Positions 12,101 to 24,409 of a stretch of DNA of 64,000 bases are shown in pieces (position 1 is the first letter of the stretch; each line of letters begins with the position of its first letter). A model generated the notes under the pieces. The model was not told where the DNA came from. It searched no databases and saw only the letters and a program-made list of their open reading frames with translations. This DNA is from Erpobdella octoculata (lineage: Eukaryota > Annelida > Clitellata > Hirudinida > Erpobdellidae), in the NCBI GenBank assembly GCA_963978895.1, contig OZ022246.1:20133785-20197784 (forward strand), written 5' to 3'. The translations under genes were made by a program, and so were the position numbers.

Positions 12101-13431
12101 ATGGACCTAATGGAGCTGTTATGAACATTTCGTCATGGCAACACGCCATGGTCTTGTAATTGCCCTTTTAAAACATTTATTTTAATGCATTTCTGCTCTC
12201 TCGTTTGAGTTAATTAAATTTATTTCGAAAGTTTTTAAAAGTTGACATTTTCATTTATTTCATTTTTAATCATAAACACTTGGATTGATTTTTATATAAA
12301 AAAATCAGTGGCTTAATGTTAGCAAGTTTTGAAAACTGTTTTTAAATTAGATGTTTGAAAAGAAAAGATAAAAAGAGAAAGGAAAAGGAAAAAAAGAAAA
12401 AAAAGAAAGAAGAAATAAATGGAGGCAGAGAAAAAGAAAGAGGAAAGGGAAGCGTGGAGTGTAGCGAACATTTGAGCGTTTGAGCGACATTAACCAGCCA
12501 AGAGAGGATGGCTTCCATCAATAATCCTGTTATGTCTCCTAATACACGTCTGACGATGCATTTGCCTGACATGCAAAACTCTCAGTTGCTATGAAATGAA
12601 CGAGTTGATTTCGTTCCAACGTTCAATAAATTGATTGTTCTTTTAAATGAGGTTCCATAAATCATGTTTTACAGCAACAACAACAAAAAAAGAGAATTAC
12701 TTTGTAGTAAAAATATTTCGAAATTATGAAAAAAAAATTACTTGAAAAAGATTGGAACACACGAGAAGTTTTCCAATATCGGGAAGTACAAGCAAAACCT
12801 TGTTGTAGCTGTCGGTGAAAGATTTTTCAAAATCCTTGCAGTCGGGCGCTGTCAGGCAGTGACAATCATCTTCAGGTGAAGGACAGAAAGGACTGTCCAT
12901 CTTGGGACCTGTTTCAACTACACTTCCCACAGTCATCGACGAAAAATTAAATTTTGAGGTTGTTTTAGCTGCGCTAAAAGTAGAGGTGTGTTTAGTCGAA
13001 AGCTGGTACAAGCGATTGACGCCAGCCACGAATGCAGACTGCTTGTGGCGGACAAATCTTTGAAGAGGTAGTACCTCGGCATCGGGGGCGTCAAAGACCG
13101 ACAGTGTCAGGGCAGTCAGTGGCGGCAAACGAGCGTCAAGAACTTTTGTCGTGGTGGCAGATAATGACGACAGTGATGTCGATTCAAACGTGAAAGATGA
13201 TGATGATGATGATGACGACGATGATGATGATGATGATGTCCAGGAAGAGTGCGTGGTTGATGAAAGCGGTGATAAAGAGAGTGATGGAGCATTGGCTGTT
13301 GAGGAAATTGATGTCGTAGATAAGGAGGGGAAATGGAGAGAAATGAATAAATTCCAGATGAGCAGTAGTAATAAATTATCACTGATGTGGAAGGTAATGT
13401 ACGCTCTGCACAGCACTAAGATCATCTTCAT
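2827..13431 (-). CDS. Plexin receptor, 5' half (signal peptide and sema domain), 3' end outside the window
   Basis: Plexins are single-pass cell-surface receptors for semaphorins in axon guidance and cell migration; this window holds the N-terminal ligand-binding part. Exons read on the minus strand: 13431-12742, 12081-11923, 10493-10309, 9499-9279, 8812-8082 and 3012-2827. All junctions are GT-AG and all phases match (0, 0, 2, 1, 0), giving 724 codons so far. Family signatures in order are [29 protein letters not shown] followed by GHC in the next exon, [46 protein letters not shown], and DDYCG with [17 protein letters not shown]. The start is the first ATG after an in-frame stop. About the first 35 residues are hydrophobic, fitting a signal peptide. 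The last exon ends AAG|GTCAGA in phase 0; no further exon was recognised down to base 1, so the next intron exceeds 2.8 kb or its exons were missed. The sema domain is longer than usual because of Ser- and Asp-rich inserts. Subtype A versus B was not resolved. The family call is strong; the exon 4 donor is less certain. Confidence 0.9.
3595..4135. repeat. CA-rich imperfect minisatellite
   Basis: Repeated variants of ACACATAGGTACATAC and ATGCACATTGTACACATAG occur over about 540 bp. They give long Cys/Tyr/Met or His/Thr reading frames on both strands that are not genes. Confidence 0.85.
4728..5099. repeat. (GATGGACG)n array
   Basis: About 38 nearly perfect 8-bp units (GATGGACG) are flanked by plain GATG units at both ends. 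All three frames stay open ([12 protein letters not shown] repeats), so it generates spurious ORFs on both strands. It lies in a plexin intron. Confidence 0.97.
5540..5573. promoter_or_regulatory. CACGTG and TGACGTCA sites in a plexin intron
   Basis: A perfect E-box (5540-5545) and a perfect palindromic CRE (5566-5573) lie within 34 bp in a non-repetitive, GC-richer stretch. This could be an intronic enhancer or an internal promoter. There is no other evidence. Confidence 0.2.
5755..5890. repeat. AT-rich tandem repeat
   Basis: About seven imperfect units of roughly 18 bp contain ATTATTTTTAAACTATAA. They lie in a plexin intron. Confidence 0.75.
7313..7750. repeat. 24-bp minisatellite
   Basis: About 18 units resemble AACATCTTCATCATTATAAT plus CACC, with substitutions at a few fixed positions. 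The minus-strand reading frame of Met/Ile/Val repeats is an artefact. Confidence 0.9.
8082..8812 (-). CDS. Plexin exon 5: long low-complexity insert in the sema domain
   Basis: This 731-bp exon starts after TTTTTTAG and ends ACAACC|GTAAGA, phase 0. Plexin-like sequence at its start ([19 protein letters not shown]) and end ([34 protein letters not shown]) encloses roughly 120 residues rich in Ser, Asn, Arg and Thr. A poly-Ser run followed by an Asp-rich run also occurs, both encoded by trinucleotide-type repeats (+ strand about 8255-8312). Other plexins have only a few residues at the corresponding loops, so the inserts look like surface-loop expansions. Confidence 0.85.
9080..9270. repeat. 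(ATC/GAT)n microsatellite beside plexin exon 4
   Basis: This is an almost pure trinucleotide tract with a few ACC and GTC interruptions. On the minus strand, in the frame of exon 4, it reads poly-Asp. Confidence 0.95.
9279..9499 (-). CDS. Plexin exon 4, with the donor beside a GAT repeat
   Basis: The exon starts after CGACAG in phase 2 and encodes [20 protein letters not shown], then SRVCQ and [10 protein letters not shown], the sema-blade pattern of plexins. The preferred end is GACG|GTGAAG (exon base 9279), phase 1, which joins exactly to the phase of exon 5. The reading frame stays open beyond this point through a long poly-Asp tract (GAT repeat, 9270-9080) to a stop near 9046. Every GGT codon in that tract offers another phase-1 G|GTGATG donor. 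The exon end is therefore the least certain boundary of the gene. Confidence 0.7.
10075..10308. repeat. C-rich CACCC/ACACCCTCA degenerate repeats
   Basis: These are short imperfect repeats of CCCACACACCCTCA type, directly downstream of the plexin exon 3 donor (minus strand). No coding signal was recognised. Confidence 0.6.
12742..13431 (-). CDS. Plexin exon 1: signal peptide, Ser-rich insert, start of sema domain
   Basis: The 230-codon first coding exon opens with a hydrophobic leader ([13 protein letters not shown]). A long Ser/Thr-rich stretch follows, including a poly-Ser run encoded by an ATC/GAT trinucleotide tract (+ strand about 13198-13240). The sema domain then begins with [15 protein letters not shown] and [12 protein letters not shown]. 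The exon ends VCSNLFQ at CAA|GTAATT, phase 0. Plexins normally pass almost directly from the signal peptide to the sema domain, so the roughly 60-residue Ser/Thr insert is unusual. Plus-strand reading frames over this exon (poly-Asp) are antisense shadows. Confidence 0.85.
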
Positions 13432-14265
13432 TTTTTATTATAGGAAAACCAAAGAAGAAATAGAAAAAAATAAAAATAAAATAAATATGAAGAAAAGTTA
13501 AATAAGAATGTAAAATGCTCGATTGAAGATGAAAATATCGGCTATGCCGAAGGTCAAACAAAAAAATCTTCCCGCTGAAAAAAAAACTTTGTTACTGAAA
13601 TGATCAGTAGAAAAGAAATGGAATGATATTTCTGCGAGGTTCTTTGATCAAAAACGTTATTTTTTCAGATTTTCTTATTTCCTATATATTTTTTTCTTTT
13701 TTTCCGGGACGGCACAAAAGCAGGAGATCGAGCAAGGAGCGTTTTGTAAATTCAATTTCAGACCGCAATCAGATTACAGAAGAGAGTTTTGTAATTCCAG
13801 TTCCCTCCTTCCCCTGCTGCTTCATGCTTTGCTTTTTCCACCTGAAATTGGAAAACAAGAAAAAATATTTAACGCCTCATCATTCCCTCGACAAATTCAA
13901 AACAAAACAAGCGGACCTCCTGGGGGCGTGATTGAAAATAACTGATATTTGCCATTCTACTTTATACTTTTTTATATTTATATATTTTATTTATTCAATT
14001 ATTTTTATAGTTATTTGTTTAAATATTTGTTTAAAACATCTTATTATGTTGGTTATATATAAACGTAAGACATGATATTTCTTTATTCTCACGAAGAAAT
14101 GCAGTTATCACAAACCGGAAGAAAATTTATTTTCTAAATCTTCAATAACTGAAAAGTAATTTTGCACAACATTTTGATAATTATAGGGAGAGAATTAAAT
14201 TGTCGAGGTAGAAATTATATGCAACCATGACTACCATAAAACGAGAATGCTGGTTGGTGGTGGTG

Positions 14266-14322
14266 ACGATGATGATGATGATGATGATGACGATGACGAT
14301 GACGATGATGATGATGGATGAT

Positions 14323-14399
<77 letters not shown>

Positions 14400-14503
14400 T
14401 GATGATGAAGACGATGATGATGATGACGATGACGATGATGATGATGAAGACGATGATGATGATGATGATGATGGTGATGGTGGTAGTGGTGATGATGATG
14501 ATA

Positions 14504-14562
<59 letters not shown>

Positions 14563-14605
14563 CACGACGACGAAGACCACGACGACGATGATGATGATGA
14601 TGGCT
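14266..14605. repeat. (GAT)n/(GATGAC)n microsatellite
   Basis: Pure GAT blocks alternate with a pure GATGAC block (about 14327-14400). The composite is very like the one at 24826-25087. Poly-Asp and poly-Met frames are artefacts. It lies upstream of the plexin start, in intergenic DNA or a plexin 5' intron. Confidence 0.95.
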
Positions 14606-14974
14606 TAAGGTGGAAAAAAATTAAATATACAAATTGTAATTTATTACTTATTTAAATAAACATTTTTGGTAAAAAAACAACTAAATTTTAATTTTTCCAA
14701 AAAAAAGCAGAGAAATTTATAATTTATAATAATGACAACTTTATTATCGCTTTAGAAACGATGTCAAGAATTAATCGGCAGAGATTTATTTCAACATTTC
14801 TCAATTTAATGTTTCTTGAATTTAGTTTTTTGCAAGCGAAAATAATTCATAAATAAAAACCTTTAAAACATATAAAAAAATTATTTTTATTATTTATTCT
14901 TAATTTCAATATCTTTAAATATGTAATAAACTACAAATAATGTTTTATTAATGTTGTATATATAAACATAAATA

Positions 14975-14976
<2 letters not shown>

Positions 14977-15070
<94 letters not shown>
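14977..15070. repeat. (AT)n microsatellite
   Basis: About 47 uninterrupted AT units. Confidence 0.97.
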
Positions 15071-15072
<2 letters not shown>

Positions 15073-15779
15073 TTATTTATGGTGATAAACTAAATGTATA
15101 TGTAATAGTAATATTTACATCATTCCAACAAACAATAATATATTGACCAAGAGATATATTTATGCAATGAATATAAGCTTAAGCGGAAAAAAAACAATAG
15201 AAGATATTTTTATATTTTTGAAATTTTATTTCTTACATGTCAAACTGCCAAGCAAACAAGTCACTGAGATGTTGTATTTATTGAAGATGAACATGAAGAT
15301 ATTTCGTCGTTCGGATTCATAACTAATTCAAATGCAATCGTATCCACCGGCGTACAATATCACACAGCTATATCAACTTGTTCCAATTATAAGCCTTTTA
15401 TATATTTAATTTATTAAGAAACGGTTTTATTGACATTTATATTTATTATTGAATTATTAAATTAAATTAAGTCTCAAAACAATACTTCTATTCTATTAAT
15501 TAGCTAAGTTCGACAGGCTTTACTTATTTAATCTAAATAATTCAAATTCATTGAAACGAATGTGTTTGTTTTTTAACCATTCAAACATCATTGAAGTCGT
15601 TAATCGACAGTTGATCAGTAAATTAAGGAGTTATTTTGTTAATAAATGTATATATGTTAATGTAACATGTTAATAATTCTAAAAATTAAATTATTTCTTC
15701 TCAAATTACTTTAATTTTTTTTTATATCCCAAGGGATTGGTTGAATTTCTAATAGTTACTTTACATCCATAGTAGAGAT

Positions 15780-17348
15780 CACTTTTTTAGGTCTCGGCTC
15801 GGCCCGTCGACAACTTAGCCCAGCCCGTTTTAAAAACCTAAACTCCTGGCCCGGAACAGCCCGTTTGAATTAGGCCCGGCCCATTCTTACAGGCCTAGAA
15901 GTTCTATATACTTGATGAAAAACTTCGGCCCGTCCCACCTTGACTTCAGGTTTGGCCCGGCCCAACTGAAGACCCTAAAATCACTAAAATATCTATATTC
16001 TTGGTGAAAAACCTCGGCCCGTCCCACTTTGATTTAAGGTTTGGCCTGGCCCGTGTGAAGACTCTAAAAGAACGGCTTGGCCCAACCGGTGATAAACTGG
16101 ACTTAGCTACTTTTAACCGGCACAAAACTTCAAAATACTAATTTTTACATTTGTAGCACTTACAGTTTTTGAGTAGCAGTTATTTTGAAATCAAATAACC
16201 CTTATTTCCACCCCACATTTGAGGTCCTGGAAACCAAATTTTTAAAAAATTTTGAAACACTTATATCATTATTTTTTGAGTAAATACTAAATACTAATTT
16301 TGAAATCTGTAGCATTCACAGTTTTTGAGTAGCAGTTACTTTAAAAACCAAAAAAACCTTTTTCCACCCCACATTTGAGATCATGAAAACCAAAATTTCA
16401 TATATCCTTATTTTTAGAGTAGAAACTAAATACTAATTTTTACTTTTGTAGCATTTACAGTTTTTGAGTAGCAGTTACTTTAAACACCAAGTAACCCAAT
16501 TTTCCACCCCACATTTGAGGTCCTGAAAACCAAATTTTCAAAAAATAGTGAAACACGTATATCATTATTTTTAGAGTAGAAACTAAATACTAATTTTTAC
16601 TTTTGTAGCATTTACAGTTTTTGAGTATCAGTTACTTTAAAAACCAAGTAATCCTATTGTCCAGCCCAAATTTAAGGTCCTGGAAACCAAATTTATAAAA
16701 AAAATGGTGAAACACGTATATCTTTATTTTTAGAATAGAAACTAAATACTAATTTTTAAATCTGTGGTATTTACAGTTTTTGAGTAGCAGTTACTTTAAA
16801 AAACAAATAACCCTATTTTCCACCCCACATTTGAAGTCCTGGAAATCAAATTTTCAAAAAATGCTAAAACACGTATTTCATTATTTTTGGAGTAGAAACT
16901 AAATACTAATTTTTACTCCTGTAGCATTAACAGTTTTTGAGTAGAAGCTACTTTAAAAACCAAATAACCCAATTTTCCAACCCACATTTGAGGTCCGGGA
17001 AACCGAATTTTCAAAAAAATGGTGAAACACCTATTTTTTTATTTTTCAAAAAGAATCTATATACCAAATTTCAAAATCTCCTCATTTTTGGTTTTCGAGA
17101 TATACATTGTTTTAGAAAAAAGTTTGTTTTCCAGTTTTTTCCCCTCAGGAGCAAAATTTTCAAAAATCCTTTCTTAGCGGATGTTTACGCTATAAAAGTA
17201 ATATAAGTTCCAAATTTCACGTTCCTAGAATGAGGCGTTTGAGCTCGGCGTTGATTATCAGTCAGTCATCTGTCAGTCAGTCAGTCAGTCAGTCAGTCAG
17301 TCAGTCAGTCAGTCAGTCAGTCAGGACATGTTCTTTTATATATATAGA
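15780..17348 (-). mobile_element. Helitron-like element, copy 1, with internal tandem modules
   Basis: On the minus strand the right end begins TCTATATATATAAAAGAACA at 17348, next to an A, as Helitron 5' ends do. A (CTGA)n block follows, then about six tandem modules of roughly 150 bp (each with CCACCCCACATTTGAGGTCC on the plus strand). A GC-rich part with repeated GGCCCGGCCC-like motifs ends near 15780. It is homologous end to end with 38446-39554. The 3' hairpin and CTAG end are missing in this copy. It carries no protein-coding capacity. Confidence 0.7.
17262..17325. repeat. (TCAG)n microsatellite inside the Helitron 5' end
   Basis: About 14 TCAG units. Copy 2 (39518-39530) and the fragment at 23635 have only three, so the tract has expanded here. 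Confidence 0.9.
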
Positions 17349-19056
17349 TATATATATATATTCCTTAAGGCACACTCCATTGAAAATAATGGCCCATTTT
17401 GCGTTTATCAGTTTTCGCGAAAAAGCCTCGATGTGTCTAAACTTAGAAGACGAAAAAGGCACACTCCATTGAAAAACAATTTTTTATGTCCGTCATTTTA
17501 TTTCTATCTTGACATGTACTAACTGCAGTTTCGGAAAACTTTTTTCCATCCTCAGACCCCGAAAACAAAATAACTGTTTAACGAAATAAAGTGAACCTAC
17601 CACGTGCTATAAATGCAAAAGTCAGAACAGAAATTAGAAAATCAAAGGGCACAACTGAAATGTAAAATGTAAACATATATATATATATATATATATTTAA
17701 ATATTTGGCGGCGACTAGTTGGACAGCGACTAGTTGGACAGCGACTAGTTGGCAGCGACTAGTTGGGCGGCGACTAGTTAGGCGGCGACTAGTTGACCTG
17801 TACCCCAAAAAGTGTTTCAACAAAATCAAGAACAAAGTTCTCAATCAAGCAAGTCGATCTGCTGCTGTTTTGTTTAATTCATAAATAAAAATGTTCTAAG
17901 TTTGCCCCAAGCCAATGGTCTCCAAACATTCTGGATCAATTGCTTCGACATTTTGACATAACGAGAAGGTTTTTAATGTTCTCATTACTTCAGGTTGTAT
18001 TTAAATCTGTTGTTTTATATCCAGAGTTTTTCAATGCCACAGAACAATACTTTTAAGCAAGAAATTACGAGTTTTCAACGTTCCATATTCGTTATATGCT
18101 GTTCACACAAATTGCTCGCAAAAACTTAGATCAACTCAAAATGTAAGACAAGCGATTTTTCAAAATGCAGCCGTTAAACAATGCCTAATAAATCCATTGT
18201 ACGCATTTTTAATCGTACGGGTATTTCAAATAAAAATAACCTGTTGAGAACTATGAGTGGTTTTGTATTATTATTGCAACATTAACTAATAATTTTTTTC
18301 TTTTTTTCAGTACAAGCGATCTGCTTTGCTTTAGTTCATCAAAATTATGCTTTGCAGAAGATCGCATTTGTAGAGTGGAACAAATACGTGAACAAATCAC
18401 TAATAAAATTGAGGACGCTCAGATATAACTGAACAAGCAAAAAAACAACCAAAAGTGTCAACGAAAAAGAACAAATCAACGTCGACAACAACTTCATACT
18501 TAGCTTTCACGCCATCACAATTTTTAGCATTCCACCACAGCCCAGCTTAAGCCGACATGTTCTCGTTAGGAAGGCTGTGAAGTTTAATAGAGAAACAAAA
18601 AAATACGTTGGTTAACCAGAAAAATTAAACTGCCTCAATTTGGAGAACCGCCAAAAATATTAAAATCTTTGATGATGATGTTTTTACCCACCGCATTCCT
18701 AGGAATGAACAAATATGCTATTTTAACTTAAGACGCTGCAATTCCCAGTTTTGTTGTAATTTGCAATTACCACCAACGAAGCTCAAAGTAAATTTTTATA
18801 ACGGCGCAGTTTAAAAATAAACAAGAAAAACATTTCACATGCAAAAACATGTATTGATGTTTCAGTTTGAATTTTTTAATGTTTTAACCATATTTTATAC
18901 GTGATAGGACAAAAGGCGTTCAATGTTTAAACTTTTTTTTATGTGAGACAAAATAGCGGTCAATACAAAACAAAAAGAAGTGAAGCTAATCAGAAAAAAA
19001 GAAAGAGCGAAAAAAAATCTTTAAAAAGTCCGAGCGAAGCCGGGTAAACCAGCTAG
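17349..19056 (+). mobile_element. Mobile-element-derived DNA ending in a Helitron-type 3' terminus
   Basis: The stretch ends CCGAGCGAAGCCGGGTAAAC followed by CAGCTAG and a T. This matches the plus-orientation Helitron 3' pattern (GC-rich near-palindrome about 10 bases before CTAG, inserted before T). Where the element begins is unclear. No intact reading frame was seen. Confidence 0.4.
17703..17792. repeat. 16-17-bp tandem repeat
   Basis: Six units of the type GGCGGCGACTAGTTGGACA, with deletions of one or two bases between units. Confidence 0.85.
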
Positions 19057-22000
19057 TATGCCTGGGCTTATATATTGTGTGTGTGTGTGCATTGCTCGGA
19101 GTACTTAAAATATCTTTATGCATGTGTGTGTGTGTGTGTTTCTCAGTGTAATTTCTTGTATTTATGATTATTTGTTTTTATTGTTGTCCACTTCTTCTTC
19201 ACTCGAGCAGATCCATGCATTGAGTTCTTCTTGCATTATCTCATTCATCCACACACTCATTCATTCAATCATCTCTTTCATATTCGTGGTCCACTCCCCT
19301 TTTTTATCCGTTTTTCTCTATTATTATTAGTAAATGAGAAAAAAAAACTTTGGCAATATTTTTTCTCGGTTTTATTAAACATTATTAAACATACCATTTG
19401 TATCAAAACTATACAATCAAATATAGAAAAACAGTTAATAATAACAATAGTAATGAAAATAATTATTATTATGATTTTAATGCTTTTATTATTACTGGTA
19501 ATAATACTGCAGCAGTAGCAGTTGCAGTAGCAGTAGCAGTAGTAGTAGTACTAAATAACCAAATAAAAACTAAGAATGGCATGAACTAACGTATCGACGT
19601 TCATGTCTTAATGTTCTGTTTGTTCGCATGGGCTTTCAATTGTTTTCGTGTGGAAATGGCAAAAACGATGCTGCGTGGCGTTATTAGTATCATTGATATT
19701 ATCATTTTTTTTAATTTGTTGAATAAAAGTTGAATTTGAATCTGGGGTGAAAAGAGGAAGAATGAGGTTGATAAAACCTGTAGGGTTCATGTGTGCGCTA
19801 ATGCTCTGTGTAGAAAGTATGAGTGTGTTGGTAAAATGTATTAGTGTGTTGATGGACAGTTTGAACAGTATGTCCTGTGCAATGTGGATACATCAGTGTG
19901 TGGATGGATAGTTTGGACAGTATGTGCAATGTGGATGTACAAGTGTTTTGAAGGCAGAGCCGTCAATTGGGATAAGCAAGGGGCCATTGAGTGGGCCCCC
20001 TGAGGTAGTTTAGGGCCCCCCAAAAGATATAAATTGTGCCTCAAAAATGGGCTGAGAAGTTGAAGCTTGAGATGTTTGTGCGGCCTTTTGTAAAGGTAGG
20101 CGGGGTTCCTATGATTGTGAAGTGGGCCTCTTGTGACATTGTACTGGACCTCTTAAAAAGATGAGTGAGCAAAAATGAAAAGTAGAGAATTGGATTACTA
20201 ACTTCCCCCCCCCCGGTCATCAGGTTTTTTGGGAGCAAAAATGTAAATAAGGTTTTAGAAAAATCAAATTTTTTTAAATTGGTGGGTTCTCATAACAAGT
20301 TGCCCCCCTAAGGTTTTGCCGAAATGACGTCCTGGTTGATGAGTTGTGTGTAAAGTATATGTGTGTGTGTTTAATAGGTATGCATCTATATGAGTGCGCA
20401 TATGGGGCGAGTGTGGATGGGTAGATTAATTGAGTATTAGGCTGAGCAAAAACATTCGTTGTCATTGAAGCGGGAAAGCCTGCAGATGCGAGAGATTACC
20501 TCGATTCGACGATGATTCAAAACTTAACTGTTCCACATGGAATTATAAAAAAATAAGATTTTGTGTTGGTTTTTGATCAGATTAAAATATGTTTTGTTGT
20601 TCTCCATCTAATTCTGCTTTACTATCAATAGAAAAACTCAGTAAATGACTCTTTTTTTGTACGTGTTTTGCGAAAGTTTAATATTAATTTTTTAAATTTA
20701 ATAATTATTAAAAAAAAAATTTTTTTCTTCAAAAATTAGAAACGTTATAAATCACGATTACATAAATCAAAAGTAGTTTTAGATTCAGAAAAAAAAACCT
20801 TTGATAATTATTTTCAATCGAGGAAATATGCGTTGAAAAAAACTGTGGCAGGTAGGTTTCGGATGTTTTCTTGCTGAAGTTAGACAGGTGATCTATCAAA
20901 CTATTAGCACCACAAACTCGAGCAATCCTCACAAAAAGCATACGTGATTAATCAGGAGCAAAATTTTTAAAAACCTTTCTTAGTGGGTGCTTACGCTATA
21001 AAAATAACATTAGTTCCAAATTTCACGTTCCTATGATGGCCTCATTAGACTGGTAGATCTAGCAGTTTTTCGAGGCAACATGGGAAATTTTAATAGACAA
21101 GCCAATTTTTATACCATTCAATAGAGAATATGTTGTAGAATGTCTGTATGAAGATACCACGAATGAGCAGTTATGGTACTCTAGTTATTAATGATTTTAG
21201 ACGTACTCTTTTGTCTCATTACGTAAGACAATGTCGCGTTACGCGCAGTAACATATTTACTCGCTCAGCCAGTAAGAATTCAATAAAGGCTAGTTTTCTA
21301 TGCTATATTTGCGTTATCTTTGTATTCATTTTGCATTGCCGGTTTTATCGCGTTTGAATTCGATTTCTCTTCAATATCTTAACGTTTTATTTAAGCCTTA
21401 GATTTTGATTTGGACGATTTTGGATTTTTAGCAGCGTTTTTTTTAAATTTCCTATTCATTTATATAGTTGTATAATTGTATAGTTTGTATAGCATAGAAC
21501 ATAGTTTTTTCTTTGGTCAGTCTGAGTCTTGTCTTTTGTCTGTCATTCTGGTATTTTTTTATTTTCTTTTATTCGTGTTATTACATCTGTTAAGTTTGGT
21601 TATGGTAAGTTTGTATTGTAGTTAGCACATTTTTTAATCTAAATGTAACTAATATCGCAATGTAGTGCGTTGTGTGTAAATCTGCTACTTAAGATTACTT
21701 AAGAAAAACTAATCTAAATATTGAAACAAGATGGGAAAACTTCTTTATTGAATTCTGCAACTGTAATTGGAGATACAATTTTAATTGACAGTTTAACTCT
21801 ATAAATGTGGATGTTTGTATACATAAGTAAATAACAAAGCAATTCTTTAAAGAAAAATAATCAGCCCCAGCCTTGTGTTAGTTTTAGTTCTAGCAGCTAG
21901 CTGATCTAGCTCAAATAAAAAGAATTTAAGATCTAAGTTTTCCACACAATAAACAATTATTCCAATCAAATATAAAGTAGTTCAAAAATTATTCCTGGAA

Positions 22001-23620
22001 AGCTAACTCAACTGAAAATGCATGTTTTGAGAACTCATTTTCAGGAAATGAAATTGAAGTATTTCTTAGACAATGATAGATGGAGCTGGGGAAAATAGAT
22101 TTTAAGTTGTGTTTCATTAATACTGATATAGAGGCAGCACCTGATAGCCTAATTATTGTATAAGTTGTAAATGTGAAATTTTAAAAAAAGCCCATGCTCT
22201 TCTAAAAGTTGTTCATGTTTTAAATATGAGCTACATTGTATCTGCCTGTAAACATTGCTATGGTAAAGTTTGTACTAAATATCTTCATACTGATAATCTT
22301 GAAGTAGATATGTTTAAGGGTGATATATGTGGAGGCCTGTATGAAAAAACTGTTAAAATCGATGAGATATTATTTTAATTAGGCTTGCCCAAAATTAGTC
22401 TTTGTTTTTGGACGTATTTATTCTTTAAATTGGCAAGGTTTTGATGCTTATTAAAATAGCTCTTGTATATTTCTTCCAGTTACATGTCTATTATTGTTGT
22501 AACAAGTTCTTCTGCACATGAGGATATTGCTAAGCATTGTCTCAATGTCAAAACTGTTTGCTTGTGTGTTATAATAAACAGCAAACAATTTGACTATGAT
22601 ATGATGTGCATTATTTATCTACAAAATCCTCATAATCTACACTTCCCAGTTTACTTCAGCCAGCACGACAAAAGTTGCTAACAGTGTCTCTGAATTGAAT
22701 TAAAATTTGACAATGTTTAAAGTGGTGTTAGTCAGTGTTTAGTGTTTAGAATGTCTCTTCGGAAGCACTGAAGTGTCACAGCCAATGTAACAGCAGCTGG
22801 CAAACCATTCTCAGTCTGGCAACCCCGAACCTTCTGTCTACAGCACTCTTGATATGTGTGGTGGACACAAGAAGTAAAGTCGTGGATAAAGATCTGACTC
22901 TTCTGCTCAACTGAATTGTGCTCAATATAATGATTTTTGAAGCTAGATAACAGTTATTATTATAATTATTTAATAAGTTGAAACTTATACTTTGTTTTTA
23001 GAATTAAAATTTATGTTGTTCTAAAAACCAGTGTTTGATAAATTTCTTGTCTTTAAGATGTTTGAGCATGTTTCTTTAAAAAGTGGTACGATTCCCATAA
23101 CCGGCACCCCCTTCAGCTATTTTCAAATAAGGTTGTGTTTTCAGGTTGTATTGCTTTTTAAATACAGGAGAATTTCGAAAACGTAGACTAGTTGAGTGTA
23201 CATAATCGTTTATATAGAGGAGTTAAACTAGTTTAAGTTTAAGCATTTGATAATCAACATTCTTCGGGCAGCTCCATAAGCAAACGGAAAATAAAAGTGT
23301 TGTTAAAAAAATATAGAAATAAATAACTAAACTGTTTTATGAGCATTTGAGCGTAAAAAGTTTAAATTTCGTGGAGATAATTTGTAAATTAAGCGTCACT
23401 TTTTACGCAGAAATAGAAAAAGCTGGCTTTTGATTGGTTGGCGTTAATAAACAGATTCGCGAGTTTTGAGCAACTTCTTTTGCTAATAACTTTTTTTAGG
23501 GACCGATCTGTGTCTGGTATCTCTTTCCAGCTCTTAGTTATAACAAATACTATAGTTTAATGTACTTTTTGGCTTGTCTATTAAAATTTCCGAATCAAAA
23601 GCTAAATCTACCAGACTACA
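19057..23620. other. Intergenic DNA with mobile-element fragments
   Basis: GT repeats occur at 19080-19138. A hAT-like fragment with GGGCCCCCTGAGG and GGGCCCCCCAAAA motifs spans about 19955-20310. A short fragment homologous to the Helitron-like family lies at 20952-21040. At about 22160-22375 an uninterrupted plus frame reads CKCEILKKAH, then SACKHCYGKVC. It has no start codon and no recognised family, and is probably a decayed element. Confidence 0.4.
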
Positions 23621-23768
<148 letters not shown>

Positions 23769-24409
23769 GATAACTTTTTTCACGATGTTCATTAATCTAT
23801 TTTTTATAAGACAAAACTTTTACAGTTAGTTAAACAATTAAGAGGTTTATAATTGTTTTGAACACAATGCAGCATATTGAAGAAAAAATACTAAAGTAGT
23901 ACAACGCGAAAGAAGATTATTGGTTTGTTTAAGAGTTTCTCAAGCAGAAAAGCCAAGCGTGGACTTAGGATCATATTTCATTTGCTCACAAAAGAAAGAT
24001 GGACTCGCGATTATTCCGCAAGGATTTCTAAACTGTACGTGAATCTGTGAGATATATTCTTAACGGAATGGCGACTAACAGAATTAAATTATCAGAGGAA
24101 TCAATTCGACCTTATTTTTGTTTAAATATGAAGTTAAAAGGTCGCGTTTCAACGAATTGGAGAAAAAAAATTTGCTTCGTTTAGTTGTCACTGAGTCCGA
24201 AGCCCGGGGTCGTGAAAGTGAAAGCAATAAACCCCCCTCCCTGGTTTTTAGTAGATAAGTCCAAATGTAACCAATAAAAGCAAATCTAATCGAAACTGAA
24301 AGTAAAAAGTTGAAGAACTTTCCACTCCTCTGGCAGTCCCGGCATAGAAACACAAAATAACGCCTGACCGGAATGACTATAAAACTGTTACCAACGTTGC
24401 AGAAGAGGA

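Larger units (their letters stand above)
13432..15779. other. Region upstream of the plexin start, no gene seen
   Basis: AT-rich sequence around the GAT and AT microsatellites. Any non-coding first plexin exon or promoter may lie here or further right. No CpG-dense block or convincing exon was recognised. Confidence 0.4.

Noticed and set aside
13151..13501. Plus-strand acidic frame
   Set aside because: Antisense of plexin exon 1; the poly-Asp is the complement of the poly-Ser tract.
14215..14655. Poly-Asp, poly-Met and poly-Ile frames
   Set aside because: Translations of GAT/GATGAC microsatellite with no flanking protein signal.
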